A stretch of 64,000 nt of DNA, taken from positions 142,025,128-142,089,127 of the forward strand of contig NC_133663.1 in the NCBI RefSeq assembly GCF_037893015.1. Reading direction: 5' to 3'. Below are positions 1 through 11,483 of the stretch, piece after piece (positions within the stretch are counted from its first letter, which is position 1; each line of letters starts with the position of its first letter). Below the pieces are notes generated by a model. It had not been told where the DNA came from and searched no databases. It saw only the letters and a list, made by a program, of their open reading frames with translations. Made by a program: the position numbers and the translations under genes. Origin of the DNA: Macrotis lagotis (lineage: Eukaryota; Chordata; Mammalia; Peramelemorphia; Peramelidae).

Positions 1-679
1 AATCACTTTCAGAACTCCCACTTACACAAATGGTTGGAAAGGGTAGTCTTTTCATATTTTTTAACCATGTTTTTTTATACTTTTCCTTTAAATTTTTTTG
101 TTTTTATTCTTTCAATTCAAATTGCAACTCATTTTTAAAATATTATTTTCTTTTTATCATTTTGTATAAATATTTCCATTTGTTTGTATTTATCATTCCT
201 TAAAGCATAATGAATTCTCCAATGCTCCATTATTAAAATTTTTTAGGTATTTTCCAATTGTTGGGAATTACTTGGTTTTTAATTCTTCATTTAAACCAAA
301 AAATTGCTGCTTTAAATATCATTTGGAATTTCTGGGTCAAGTGTTCTGAAAATTTTAGTTATTTTATTTGTGTAATTCAAAATTCATCTCTAAAATTAAA
401 TTTATTAATAGTCCCACTAACAATGCATTATTATACCTATTCCCATATTTTTTCACCTTTATCAATATGCATTTTGTGAAATGAAACATTAGGAATATTT
501 TGATTGACATTGCTTTTATTTCTGGTGCCTTGGAACATTCTATCATAAAGTTTTTAATCGTTTTCATTTAGTCATTTGAGAGTTGTCTGTTTTTATCCTT
601 TGAAAACTTATCTATTAGTAAATGACATAACAATAAGTTCCACTAACATTTTCCATATCCTTAAAATACTTGGCCACAA

Positions 680-850
680 TTTGGTGTAATGGGAAGGACA
701 CTGGATTTAGAGTTAGACCTGTTTTTAAGTCCTTGTTCCACTACTTAGTTACTTTTAGGTAAGCAATTTAACCCCAAGGGACCTTAGTATCTTCATTTAT
801 AAAAATGAAGCATTCAAAATAGGTGTTCTCTAAAATGTTTCAATTTTAAA
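680..850 (+). mobile_element. MIR/CORE-type SINE remnant
   Basis: 'gggaaggacactggatttagagttag', 'ctacttagttac' and 'ctta.tatcttcatttataaaaatgaa' follow the MIR consensus order. Confidence 0.7.
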
Positions 851-1194
851 TTTTTGATTCTTTTAAGTGTTTGAATCACTAGTTAGAATAGAGTACTTTA
901 AATTCCTGATCTGTATGTGATAACAATTATCTTTGGTACCAGAATGACAAATAACAAAAATAAAGAAGCACAAAGGAAAAACTAAAAATCTATGCTATCT
1001 TAAAATGGATGTACATCCGATATTCCATCTAAATATCAGTCCCATTTTTATTTGCAGCTTGTTTTACCTGAGTTCATAGTTGAAAACAAGATTTCAAATA
1101 ATTATTACCACATGATTAAATTTTCATTATTATTTTAATTTGATAAATTTCTACATGCTTGTCAAATTTGACCCATAAGGTTAGTCATTAATTG

Positions 1195-1503
1195 ATGATG
1201 TTTATTCTTCATTCTTGAAGACCATGACATTAGGGAGGTAATGCCATGACAAGCACATGAAATAGGTTTGAATAAGGTGGTGCTGTATTAAGTCATCAGT
1301 CTCACTTTCTTCTCTAGAGTCATCAGGATCCAGTGTCCAGATATGAATTAGGATAACTGGAAATGAACTTGCATGCAAGACAATCAGGTTTAAGTGATAT
1401 GTCCAATGTTACTTAACTAGTAAATGTCAAGTGCCTGAGGCTGAATTTGACCTCCCCTCCTGATTTCAAGGTCAGTGCTCCATTCACCCAGCTGCCCTTA
1501 GGC
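1195..1503 (+). mobile_element. Marsupial CORE-type SINE, near full length
   Basis: Starts 'cttgaagaccatgacattagggagg', with 'gccatgacaagcacatgaa', 'tctagagtcatcaggatccag' and a 3' part 'aagtgcctgaggctgaatttgacc'. Layout of a common marsupial SINE; name uncertain. Confidence 0.72.
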
Positions 1504-3175
1504 ATTAATTAGAATTTCACAAAAGAGGAGAGATTTTGTAAACTCATGTTTTTCTTTTGTCTCTCTTACTCTCACAATTAATTATTTTATTAGAGACTTT
1601 ATATTGCCTTTTTTTTTCAAGACAAATAACAGAGTGTGAGAATTATCAATTGTATTACAAAACCTCTTCTATTATATTATATAAACCTATTCTATTATAT
1701 AAAGAATCAACATATGTCAGTAATTTAAAATGAACAATGATATAATTTAAAAGCTTATGGTAGAGGAGAATTCAAAGTCCTAACTGCAAGTAAGTAAAAA
1801 GTACTAACTCTCTTGGATTTATATTACTAGACCAAAAAGATCTTCAAAAGGAAGAGAAAGATAAATTCTGGCCATATTCAACTTCCCATTTAAACATCAG
1901 AGGAAAAAGCTGTCACAGAGTCAATAACACTACAGTGTATCATTGATTTTAACTGGAATTCAAATTTTAAGAAATTCTGATTAGGAGTTATGAAAAATAT
2001 AGCCTATCATTCTCATATCACTTTGAAAGAGATAATGCATCATTGTTTTGTATATTTTAAAAGTTTGTCTTTAAAATAAATCCATCATTATACTCTCTTT
2101 AGTATCAATTTCATAAGATATAAACCTTCATCTAAAAATCAATTTGCTTGTATATAATAGAATTCAGAAAGTGTCCTAGTGAATATCACTTGATAGTAAG
2201 GATTTATTAATCAATTACTATGTACCAGGTACTATAAAATTCATTATGGATACATAGAAAGGCAAAAGATAATACCCGGTTACAAGATGCTCATGGTCTT
2301 CATGACAGGTATATTTATTTGTCTGCGGGGTAACAGTTTAAAAAATTTTTGTGAAATCAATCAGTGCAAATTATTTTGATCATAGAACACTGAAAGAGGT
2401 CATCAAGAGTTAGTGCAATAAAAGATAATTCAGGAAAATCAGATACTTCCAGAACGTATACACCTAGGTGTAGTGAACAGCTTTGGACTAAAGAAACCCA
2501 TACTTAGTGTCCTAGTCACCTGAGATTAGGAAGAGATTGGAGAGAAAGAATTTTAATTTTTCACTATTCTTTATGATTTTGTGGACCATAGGACACCTGT
2601 ACTGTTTATAGAGTTTCCTTTGACAAATACACTAGATTGGTTCACCATTTCCTCTCCAAATCACTTTAAAAGACAGTTTTAATTAGCGTCAGTAAAATAT
2701 GGAAACAATTTTCCCAAGGGCCTTAGTTGGGTTGATATGTCAGTGAAAACCTTTGTTAGACTGCTATAGATTTTTAATCTTTATTATTCGCTGAGGGGAA
2801 CAGTCAAGAACTATTTTGTAATTAAAAACATTAGACTAATGTCTTCTGACTAAAAAGTATTGCCCATGTCAAAATTACTATTATAGCATGCTGGACTATT
2901 CCAACTTTTGTTATAATATTGTCAGATTTTACTGCATCTGGTTCTCCTCAAATCACTAAAAATCCATGAGAAGAAAATTAAGGAAGATAAAGAGGAGACT
3001 TGATCACACTACTTGTCTTAATAGAAACCATTATTCAAATCTTAATCTCAGGTGATACTTGATTTATTAAATTATTGAATTCTTCTCCTTTATTCTTCTG
3101 TCTTTTTGAAGTACTTGCCTATGTCTGCCACTCTGGAATTCATTATCTATGAAAGTTCAGAAGGTCCTATATATA

Positions 3176-3178
<3 letters not shown>
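1504..3178. other. AT-rich interval, mostly unassigned
   Basis: Apart from the MIR/L2-like piece at 2195-2310, I see no coding frame, RNA gene or recognisable repeat. Confidence 0.5.
2195..2310 (+). mobile_element. MIR/L2-type remnant
   Basis: 'caattactatgtaccaggtact' followed by 'gatacatagaaaggcaaaaga' resembles the 'ctatgtgccaggcactgtgcta' motif of CORE/L2-type SINEs. Confidence 0.55.

Positions 3179-3226
<48 letters not shown>
3179..3226. repeat. (TG)n microsatellite
   Basis: About 24 uninterrupted GT units. Cys-Val repeat frames across it are artefacts. Confidence 0.98.
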
Positions 3227-3228
<2 letters not shown>

Positions 3229-3289
3229 CAAGATTTTCTAAAAAAACTTTGGTGGCAGCATCTTACTTTGCATCTTTTTCTTTCATCTA

Positions 3290-4090
3290 TAATTTCATTT
3301 TTATTGATGTTTTATCTTTCCAAATACATGTTATAAAAGTTTTTCAACATCAATCCATATGCCCATGTATATTTTTATGTTACAAAATTTCCTTCCCAAC
3401 CCCCTCTCCTCAGTGGTGAACAGTCAGGTTAATATTGTACATACACATTTGTGTTAAACATATTTATAGATTAGTAATTTTTGGTATAAAGAATTAGGAT
3501 TAAGGGAAAGAAATACATGAGTTTTTTTAAAAAGTTAATGTAGCATTTATCATATTCTGAAGGAGTTTTTTTTTTTGTTTTGTTGTTTTTTTTTTCTCCT
3601 CTGAATGGGGTTAACATTGTCCATAGCTGGTCAAATATTGTTGTACTAGCTCTCTGAACTTTTGAGAGCAGCTACATCTATCAGGATTGATTCTCTCCAA
3701 ATGTTGTTATTAATGTATACATTGTTCTCTAGGTTCTGCTCCTTTAGCTCAGCATCAGATCCTTTTCATACATCTCTTGAGGTGTGTATTTGGCAATTGA
3801 ATTCTCTGTTCAGTTCTGGTCTTTTAGTCAGGAAATTCTGGAGGTCCTCTATTTTGTTGATCATCCATCTTTTTCCCTGAAGGCATATACCGAATTTTGC
3901 AGGGTAGTACATTGTTGGAATCCCAGGTCCTTTGCACTCTGATATGTGGTATTCCAGGTCCTCTGGTCCTTCAATGTTGAAGCTCATAAGTCTTCTTTGA
4001 GTCTGATTGTGTTGTGTTGCCTTTGAATTAAATTGTTTCCTTTTGTGTTGCTTGCAGACCTTGCATTTTAATCTAAATATCATATTATTG
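3290..4090 (-). mobile_element. 5'-truncated half-L1 fragment
   Basis: Minus-strand L1 3'-end sequence (about 3290-3760; 'tacattgttctctaggttctgctcc', 'ctcagcatcag') joins directly to the ORF1 C-terminal domain (3766-4083). The ORF1 part reads MYYPAKFGICLQGKRW and DLQNFLTKRPELNREFN, the L1 ORF1p C-terminal signature. No ORF2 body lies between the two parts. The 5' end is truncated near 4090 and no clear TSD was found. Confidence 0.7.
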
Positions 4091-7044
4091 GTATTGTTTT
4101 AATAGAACTTATTTCTTAATTTCTTGATCTCTATTATCAAATAATCCTGTTTATTGTATTCATTAATACACTTTCTATTCTTAATAATTGATTGTAAAAG
4201 TTCTTAAAATTAAAAAAATAACTTTTGATAAGTTTTCTGAAATCTTCCCAATTTGCTAGAATGGGAACAATTAATTTACCCTATTATCCTTTATTGCTCA
4301 CATGGATTATATTAGAACACAATTTTTAGGCTCTAGAGAAATGAAAACCTGACAATAAGAAATAGTAAATAAATACTGTTATGCTCAAATAGCAGAACAA
4401 AATATTTGCAGTAGAGAAGAGCAGTATCCAGAATATCAGTATATAAACAGTAGCTCATCTACTGACTGCTAGTTTTAATCCTGGGTAAATTACTGTGTCC
4501 TTCTCCTGCATCATGTATGACTAAAGATATATTGCCAGAGCCTAATATTTTCTTTTCCACTGGCTGTCTGAACTCTAGTTACAATGGGAAAATTTTAAGT
4601 TTCATTATGCAGATCACTGACAAAATTGTTTTAAAAAAATAAATGTGTTTCATGTTCTTCCGAATTGCGACAGTACATTAGAAATTACTTTGCATACAAT
4701 TTTCTAATCACTTGAAAGAATCATATAATTTTGGAGAGGAAAGAAATCTTGGATGGATGCTATCTAACCCAAGCACAATTTAAAAAATGATCACTTTCTT
4801 TATCTGCTACAAGTTTTTTTTTTTTTTTTTTTCCTAGGGTGCACTTGAAGATTACTGATACAGAGAACCCTTACAGCCTAAGATAGCTCATTCTATTTAT
4901 CCCTTTTGGATGAATTCCAGTTTCAAGACATTCCTCCTCCCAATATTGACTATAAATATGTTTTCCAATAACTTTTCTTTGGTCTAAATCATTGTTTCCC
5001 AGGACCCATGGAAACATAGTTAACTCTTCTACATTTCAGTCCTTCAAATATTTGAAATATTTAAATTTTTAAAATTTTAAAAATACTTAAAACTTGCCTT
5101 CTTCAGTCTAATAATCCTTAGAAGATCAGAATCTTTGCATGCTGACACTTAGGATGCCTCACAATCCTGGTCACTATTGTGAGGACCATATCTTGCCAAT
5201 TTTCAGCCTAATGTGCTTTCCATGACTGAACTAAAACTAATTATAGTCTAACTAGAATTAAAAAATGCCCTGGAAATTGTACTTTAACCAATGCAGGTAA
5301 AAATCATATGACCTTCTTTGATTGATGACTCCCACTTTGACTTTAGTCTTTGAATTTCTGACCAGCCCCTAATGAGTATTCAATTATGTTTTCTTTTTTG
5401 AAGCAAAGTGCTTGACTTCATATTTATAGCTATTAAATTCCACCTGATTAATATCAACTCACAGAAAAGTCCACTCAGAAATGTTTTTTCCTTGTCTATC
5501 CTTTCAAACTGATCCACTATTCCAATATGTCAAATAGAATATAGATTACTTTATAGGTTACTTTATTGGAAGGACTACAATGTTTGTATATTATCTTTTT
5601 TATTAAAACCCTTCTCATGGCACACAGCCTCTTTTTCTCTCACCCTTCTCTCTCTACACACATACAAAGCATGATATGTGCTTTCATGTATGTCTTGTAA
5701 ACATGTGTGAATGTATGACTCATCTTTATATATAAGTAAAAAGTTTGAGTATTGAAATCACTGTAGTCTGGGAAATAAGATACTTTTAGAAATTTGCTAA
5801 GTAATTTAAGAGATTTCTCATGACTTTTCACCATACATTTAATTATGTAGACAATTTATATGTATTCTTCCTTAAAACCTGTCCACTCTGTTTTGACATG
5901 TTTGCATTTAAGATAAAGCATGAAGGGTGGAGAGTAGAAGAGGTGAAGGAAAGGGAAAAAATAAGTTGGCTTGTACATACAGAAACTGAATGATGGGAAT
6001 GAAAGTTTATGGAAAAGCACCTGGAGAGCATTTTTCCTCCATTATGCTCACTATAGGACTCCCAATACCAGTCCCATATCATTACATAATGAAAACATTT
6101 AAGGTTCAAAAGTAAGCTTTCAGTGAAATGATTTTGATGGCATGGGCATTTTCTAACCATTTACAGTTTATTAATTTCTACAAAGTTCTTTGAAAATCTT
6201 TTGCTAAAGTTTGCAGTCCTTTCTCTAACCTCCCTGTTTAGTGTACTGTCTGGGTCAGTAGGCAGCTTATTCTAAATGAGCAGATAATATAGTATCAATC
6301 ACTTTATTGTCAGTTAAATATATTTTTTTGAGTCATTTTCTCCTTAAACTACAAACAACCCCTTTTTGTTAGCTCCATTGTTGAAAGGTCCTACCCTAAA
6401 GTTCCCTATATTACTGTCTTTCAAGCACTAAAGATTTTGACTTTTCCAATATTTCCCTAGTATTCTTTGACTTTTCTCCAAACACATTGAGATGGCTACT
6501 TGGTTTTGTAAAATCATTTATATTTTATGATTTTTTAGCATTATCAATTGCACAAGGTTTATAGTAATTTTAATTTATAATTCCCAAGAATTATATTTAT
6601 AAAGAATCAACTAACTTGATTTAAATGTATGTTTTTTCTTCTATATTTGTTATTGCTTTAGTCAAGTTTTAGGAATTTTCAAAATTACAGGAAAGATGAT
6701 ATTTCTAGTTTTTGATCATATTCAAATTTGGGAGAGGAAAATATCATTGATGAGTTATTTCTCAAGAACTTTTTGAAGAGTCTTGACTATATCATGAACC
6801 TTCTGCCAATGTCAGCAAATGGCAGAATTAGTATCTCTATTCCAGAGAAATACTATTAATTAAACGGGGGGGAAAGTAATCTACATTGTTTAGCAGAAAA
6901 AGGTCTTAACTTGCAGTGAGGATATACAGGCTCAAATCCTACCTGAGATTTTCAATTTTTGGTCATTAGCCAGCTATTTTAGATTTTTTTAACCTCATAA
7001 TAATAACTATATATAAACATATTATATATAGACATTATTTATAT
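4091..7044. other. AT-rich interval, unassigned
   Basis: Contains a poly-T run (4814-4832) and short decayed motifs only. No supported gene. The open frames at 5640-6160 have no recognisable domain. Confidence 0.5.
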
Positions 7045-7275
7045 ATTGCATTTTAAGATTTGCAAAGCTCTTTATACATATTGTCTAATTAAATTGTCAC
7101 AAGCTTTTGAGGTTGGTTTTCTTATTATGATATTATGCTTATTATACATACAGATTATAAAATGTGACCAGAGAAGGATAAGTAACTTGTCCAGGGATAC
7201 ACAGCTATTGAGTAACTGAGGCAGGATTTGAATCAGTTATTTATTCAAGTCTAGCAATACTCTGCGCAATATGTC
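7045..7275 (+). mobile_element. MIR-type SINE
   Basis: 'gatttgcaaagctctttatacat', 'gaggttggttttcttattat', 'aagtaacttgtccagggatacacagc' and 'aggatttgaa' in consensus order. Confidence 0.78.
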
Positions 7276-7282
7276 AAACCAC

Positions 7283-7370
7283 ACACATATACATATATGT
7301 TAACAGATATATATACATACACATATATACATATATATATACATATATATATATATATAAATATACACAT
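7283..7370. repeat. (TATACA)n/(TA)n low-complexity tract
   Basis: Alternating TA/CA tract, partly pure TA. Confidence 0.9.
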
Positions 7371-7576
7371 GGCTGTTTATAAATCCATATATACATAGCT
7401 GTAATTAGGTAAGTATATGTAAAAATCCTTATGTATATGTATGTAAATAAATATTTGCATATTTATGTATCATATACAACTATTTCTTGACTACTAAAAA
7501 AGGGGAAGTACAATGAAAGACATTTTTCTATAGACCACAGGCATATTTTATATATTAGTGTCCTATTTCTGAATGG

Positions 7577-7589
7577 ATAAAATTTTTCT
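7577..7589. repeat. Left TSD of the HAL1-like element
   Basis: ATAAAATTTTTCT, identical to 10748-10760. Confidence 0.88.
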
Positions 7590-7822
7590 TTTTTTTTTCT
7601 TTTTTCTTTAATATTTATTCTCATTTTGTACAAATAATGTTTTTTTTACATTAATGAAATATTCTTGTTAAAGAGTAATTGAAATACCCCCTCCCCCATA
7701 AATATAGACTTGATATATAGAGTTGATTCTTGGCTGCATTCTAAGCTCTTTTGCCTTCCGGTATAGTGATAAAGTAAAGGGGAGAGAAAAAAATTAAAAT
7801 AAAAAAAAAATAATAGTAATAA

Positions 7823-7975
7823 TTCTAGGTATGGCCAGGTGGTGCAATGGACGCAGCACCAGCACTGGAGCCATGAGCACCCGAGCCCACATCCAGCCCC
7901 ATAAACCCAACATTCACCTAGCCATGTGACATGCAAGCCACCTGAACCCCACTGCCCTGTAAAAACCAAAAAGAA
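7823..7975 (+). mobile_element. SINE-derived module 1 inside the HAL1-like element
   Basis: tRNA-SINE-like sequence: 'tggccaggtggtgcaatgg', 'gcaccagcactggagccatgagcaccc' and an A-rich tail. It is antisense to the host element and differs from the canonical SINE by many C/G changes in the 3' half. Confidence 0.75.
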
Positions 7976-8020
7976 AAAAAGAAAAAAAGACCCAAAAAAA
8001 ATAAAATAGTATTAATAGTA

Positions 8021-8170
8021 GGGGTGGCTGGGTGGCGGACAGAGCATTGGCCCTTGAGCCAGGAGCACCCGGGTCCAAATATGGTCTCAGACACCCAACA
8101 ATCACCCTGCTATGAGGCCCCAGGCAGGCCACCCAGCCCCATTTACCCTGTACCCCCCAAAATAATAATA
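8021..8170 (+). mobile_element. SINE-derived module 2 inside the HAL1-like element
   Basis: 'ggggtggctgggtggcggac', 'ggagcacccgggtccaaat', 'ctcagacacccaaca' and 'caggcaggccacccagcccc'. It has the same SINE layout as module 1, separated from it by an A-rich linker. Confidence 0.8.
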
Positions 8171-8370
8171 ATAAAAAATGTGCTTGAGTCTTTGTTCCAA
8201 CACCAAAAACTCTGTCATGGGTGGATCACATTCTTTATGATAATTCCATGGCAAAAGTTACTTCCATATTTTTCCACCATTGTTATTGCTGATCACAACT
8301 TCCTCCTTTTGTATTTCTCCACTACCATGTACTATATTTTCTTTCTCCTTTCACTCTGACTCTGTTATAG

Positions 8371-8512
8371 GGTAGCTGAGTGGCACAGCAGACAAATCCC
8401 CAGGTCTGGGGCCAAGAGGCCCTGAGCCCCCATACCACCCCTTAGGCCCAGCATCTACCTGGCCCTATGGTCTCAGACAGGCCTTCCAATCCCAGCCCCT
8501 TGAAAGAAGTAA
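8371..8512 (+). mobile_element. SINE-derived module 3 inside the HAL1-like element
   Basis: 'gggtagctgagtggcacagc' and 'tctcagacaggccttccaatcccag'. It is the most divergent of the three and lies next to the pyrimidine-rich inter-region (about 8520-8950) that precedes ORF1. Confidence 0.7.
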
Positions 8513-9011
8513 AAAAGAAAATGTATTATATCTGACCACTCTTCCCCCGTACTCCATTGTCTCCTCCATCACTCATATCCCCCACTTCCCCCTGTTCACC
8601 CCCTTCTTACTCCAGATGCCTATACCCCATTGAGTATATATGCTGTTTCTTCTCCTAACCACCTCTGATAAGAGTGAAGATTCCCTCATTCCCCCTTGCC
8701 TCCCCCACTTCCATATCATTGCAATAGCTCATTGTAATAAAGAAAAATCTTATTATGTGAAATATCTTGGCCTATTCCCCCTCTCCTTTTTCTTTCTCCC
8801 ATTAAATTTCCCTTTTTTCTATTGACTCCATTTTTACACCATGTTTTATCTTCAAATTCAGCTTTCTCCTGTGTTTCAACTATAAAAGCTCCCTCTACCT
8901 GCTCTATTAACTGAGAAGGTTCATATGAGTATTATCAGTGTCATTTTTCTATGCAGGAATACTTGCAGTTCATCATCAAGTCAATCATATTTTCCCCTTC
9001 TCCTCCAATCT

Positions 9012-10091
9012 CTATGCTTCACCCGAGTTCTGTATCTGAAGATCAAACCTTCTGTTCAGCTCTGTCCATTCCAACAGGAACATTTGAATTCCCCTGTTTC
9101 ATTGAAAGTCCATCTTTTCCCCTGGAAGAGGACATTCAGCCTTGCTGGGTAGTTCATTCTTGGCTGCATTCTAAGCTCTTTTGCCTTCCGGTATATTATA
9201 TTCCAAGCCCTATGAGCTTCCAATGTAGTTGCTGCTAAGTCCTATGTGATCCTGACTGCAGCTCCACTATATTTGAACTGTGTCCTTCTGGCTGCTTGTA
9301 ATATTTTCTCTTTGACTTGGGAGTTCTGGAATTTGGCTGTAATATTCCTGGGGGTTGGATTTTGGGATCTCTTTCTCTGGGGGATGAGTGGATTCTCTCC
9401 ATTTCTATTTTGCCCTCTGCTTCTAGAATATCAGGGCAATTTTCCTGTAGTAATTCTTTCAAAATGATGTCAAGGCCTTTTTCCTGATTATGACTTTCAG
9501 GTATTCCAATAATTTTTAAATTATCTTTTCTAAGTCTGTTTTCCATATCAGTTGTTTTTTTTCAATATTTCACATTTTCTTCTAATTTTTCATTTTTTTT
9601 GGTTTTGAAGTATTGATTCCTGATTTCTGTTAAATTCACCAATCTCCCTAAGTTCTATTTTTTGTCTGAAGGATTTGTTCTCCTCAGAGAGTTTTCTTAT
9701 CTCTTTTTCCATCTGGCCAATTTTGCTTTTTAAAGCATTGTTCTCCTCAATAACTTTTTGAAGTGTTTTATCCATTTGACCCAAACTGGTTATTAGCATT
9801 CTATTTTCTTCAGCATTGTTTTGGATTTCCTTGACTAGGCTGCTGACTTCATTTTCAAGTTTTTGCCGCATCTCTCTCATTTCTTTTCCCAGTTTTTCTT
9901 CTAACTCCCTCTTGATTTTCAAAGTCTTTTTTGTGCTCTGTCATAGCCTGAGCCTGTTTTCTGTTTTTCTTGGAATCTTTAGATGCAGGAGCTTGTGTTT
10001 CCTCATCTTCAGACTTAGTGTTTTCTTCCTTCTTGGGCTCATATGCTAAATAGTTCTCAATGGTGTTCCTCTTGTTTCTCTGCTTGCTCAT
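9012..10091 (-). pseudogene. Broken L1-type ORF1 of the HAL1-like element
   Basis: L1 ORF1 encodes an RNA-binding trimeric chaperone. The start ATG is at 10091-10089 (MSKQRNKRNTIENYLAYEPK). A frameshift near 9925 leads into a heptad-rich coiled coil (EEKLGKEMREMRQKLENEVSS and onward, 9922-9590). Another near 9570 leads to the RRM segment MENRLRKDNLKIIGIPE (9546 downward). Near 9235 a shift and a TAG interrupt the C-terminal domain (DLAATTLEAHRAWNIIYRKA). The frame can be followed to a stop at 9012-9014, giving about 359 codons versus about 338 in human L1 ORF1p. It is a pseudogene with at least three frameshifts. Confidence 0.88.
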
Positions 10092-10747
10092 TTTCCCAGC
10101 CAGAGCCTGTTTTTAGGGTGATTCCTGAGCTTTTGGGACACTCCTACAAGGGTTTCAGTGTGTGAGCCTCTGTCCTTCCTCCTGGTCTGTGGATGACCAT
10201 ATGCCCCCCTCTGCCAGAGGTCTGAGGTGGAGGGGGCCCCTGCTGTTCTACGGGGCACCTAGACTGCGATCAGGATCAGAATGTGGTCAGAACCCCAGAG
10301 TCCTGTTCCAGGAACACAGCTCCACAGTCTCTCTTAACTCCCCTCCCTAGGTTCAATGGGCTCATGCCCTGGGGGCTACTGCTTACCTGCTCTGCCTGCT
10401 CTTCTGTTTCCTGGATCTGGGCTTAGGTGGCCATGCTGCTCTCTGTGTGTGCCATGAGGGCTGGGCTTCATGTGCTCTCTCTGGCAGAGGTCCCCCGCTG
10501 TTCCCCCAATTTGTGCCCGTGCTATGGTGGGCCACCCCTCTGGCAGGCTGCCCCTCCAACCCTGGGGAGCAGAGCATTTCTGCTCTTTTCCAGGTTACCT
10601 TGAGTACGAGAAATGCCTCTCTGGGTCCCTCTGTGGGTTCTGTCTCTCAAAAATTTTAGTTAGAGTCGTTAGCTTATGAGTTTTATGAGAGAGCACCTAA
10701 GAGAGGATCTGTTCTTGTCTCCATATTGGCTCTGCCCCCCCCCCCCA
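10092..10747 (-). promoter_or_regulatory. GC-rich 5' UTR/promoter of the HAL1-like element
   Basis: A GC-rich 650-bp region upstream of ORF1, unlike its AT-rich surroundings. In element orientation it begins with a G-run followed by GCAGAGCCAATATGGAGAC, resembling the start of mammalian L1s, where a YY1 site (AAGATGG-like) sets the transcription start. Promoter activity is inferred from position only. Confidence 0.65.
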
Positions 10748-10760
10748 ATAAAATTTTTCT
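10748..10760. repeat. Right TSD of the HAL1-like element
   Basis: Identical to 7577-7589, immediately outside the C-run that marks the element's 5' end. Confidence 0.88.
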
Positions 10761-10894
10761 AAAGATGTGTCCATTGATTGATCATGAATACCTTATTCTG
10801 CAAGCTTTGCTTTAGAAACTTAAAAATGTTCTTTTACTGGTCTCATGTCTGGTTTAATGCTGACATCATGCAAAGATACTTAAGTATTATTCTA

Positions 10895-11058
10895 TTTCTT
10901 TCTCCAGTCCATTTCAAAGATAAAGAAATTAAGGCAAACAGGGCAAAGTGACGTGTCCAAAGTCTAGCTAGCAAATGTCTTAAACTAGATTTGAACACAG
11001 GAAGAAGCCTTCCTGTCTTTAGGTCAGGGGTTCTATTCACTATGCTACACACCTGATT
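10895..11058 (+). mobile_element. MIR-type SINE
   Basis: 'gataaagaaattaaggcaaa', 'aaagtgacgtgtccaaagtc', 'tagatttgaacacagg', 'tctattcactatgcta' follow MIR order. It lies just outside the HAL1-like element. Confidence 0.72.
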
Positions 11059-11069
11059 TTATATGTAAA

Positions 11070-11345
11070 GTACTTCAAATATCTTAATCAATTTGATCCT
11101 TACAAATCCCTCAGAGACAGCTGCTATTATAAAATCACTCCACACATTATCTATGTATGTGTATATTTTAAGATCTATACTTTTGGGGTTTTTTTATTTG
11201 CCCCCTCCTTTGTATTCTAGTAATTTTTCTGCACATTTGAGTACAGAAAGTTGCCCAGGACACTCAAAAGCTGAGTGACTTGATCAGAGTCACAGACAAA
11301 TTTTTTATCAGATGTTTGATCTGAATTTAAGTCTTCTTGCCTCAA
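11070..11345 (+). mobile_element. MIR-type SINE remnant
   Basis: 'caatttgatccttacaaatccctcagag' and later 'gagtgacttgatcagagtcacag', 'tctgaatttaagtcttc'. More decayed than the adjacent copy. Confidence 0.55.
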
Positions 11346-11411
11346 ACATTAGCTAAAAATTTGCTTATAATTAAATTATTCTAAACATTAGTTTATAATT
11401 AAATTATTTTA

Positions 11412-11415
<4 letters not shown>

Positions 11416-11479
<64 letters not shown>
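11416..11479. repeat. (TC)n microsatellite
   Basis: About 32 TC units. Confidence 0.98.

Positions 11480-11483
<4 letters not shown>

Larger units (their letters stand above)
7590..10747 (-). mobile_element. Complete half-L1 (HAL1-like) element, TSD-bounded
   Basis: A 3.16-kb insertion with perfect 13-bp direct repeats ATAAAATTTTTCT at 7577-7589 and 10748-10760. On the minus strand it starts with a G-run and GGCAGAGCCAATATGG (10746 downward), then a GC-rich 5' UTR (to about 10092), a broken L1 ORF1 (10091-9012), a pyrimidine-rich spacer, three SINE-like modules and a poly(A) tail (poly-T at 7590-7612). No endonuclease or reverse-transcriptase sequence is present. This is the architecture of HAL1 elements, which depend on L1 ORF2 protein. 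The nick context in element orientation, TTT/AGAAAA, is L1-type. Because both ends and the TSD are present, the lack of ORF2 is structural and not a truncation. Confidence 0.85.

Noticed and set aside
3106..3419. Open frames rich in Cys-Val repeats
   Set aside because: They translate a (TG)n microsatellite; no gene.
9246..10679. Several plus-strand open frames in a GC-rich region, looking like a small gene cluster
   Set aside because: All are antisense of the HAL1-like ORF1 and 5' UTR on the minus strand.
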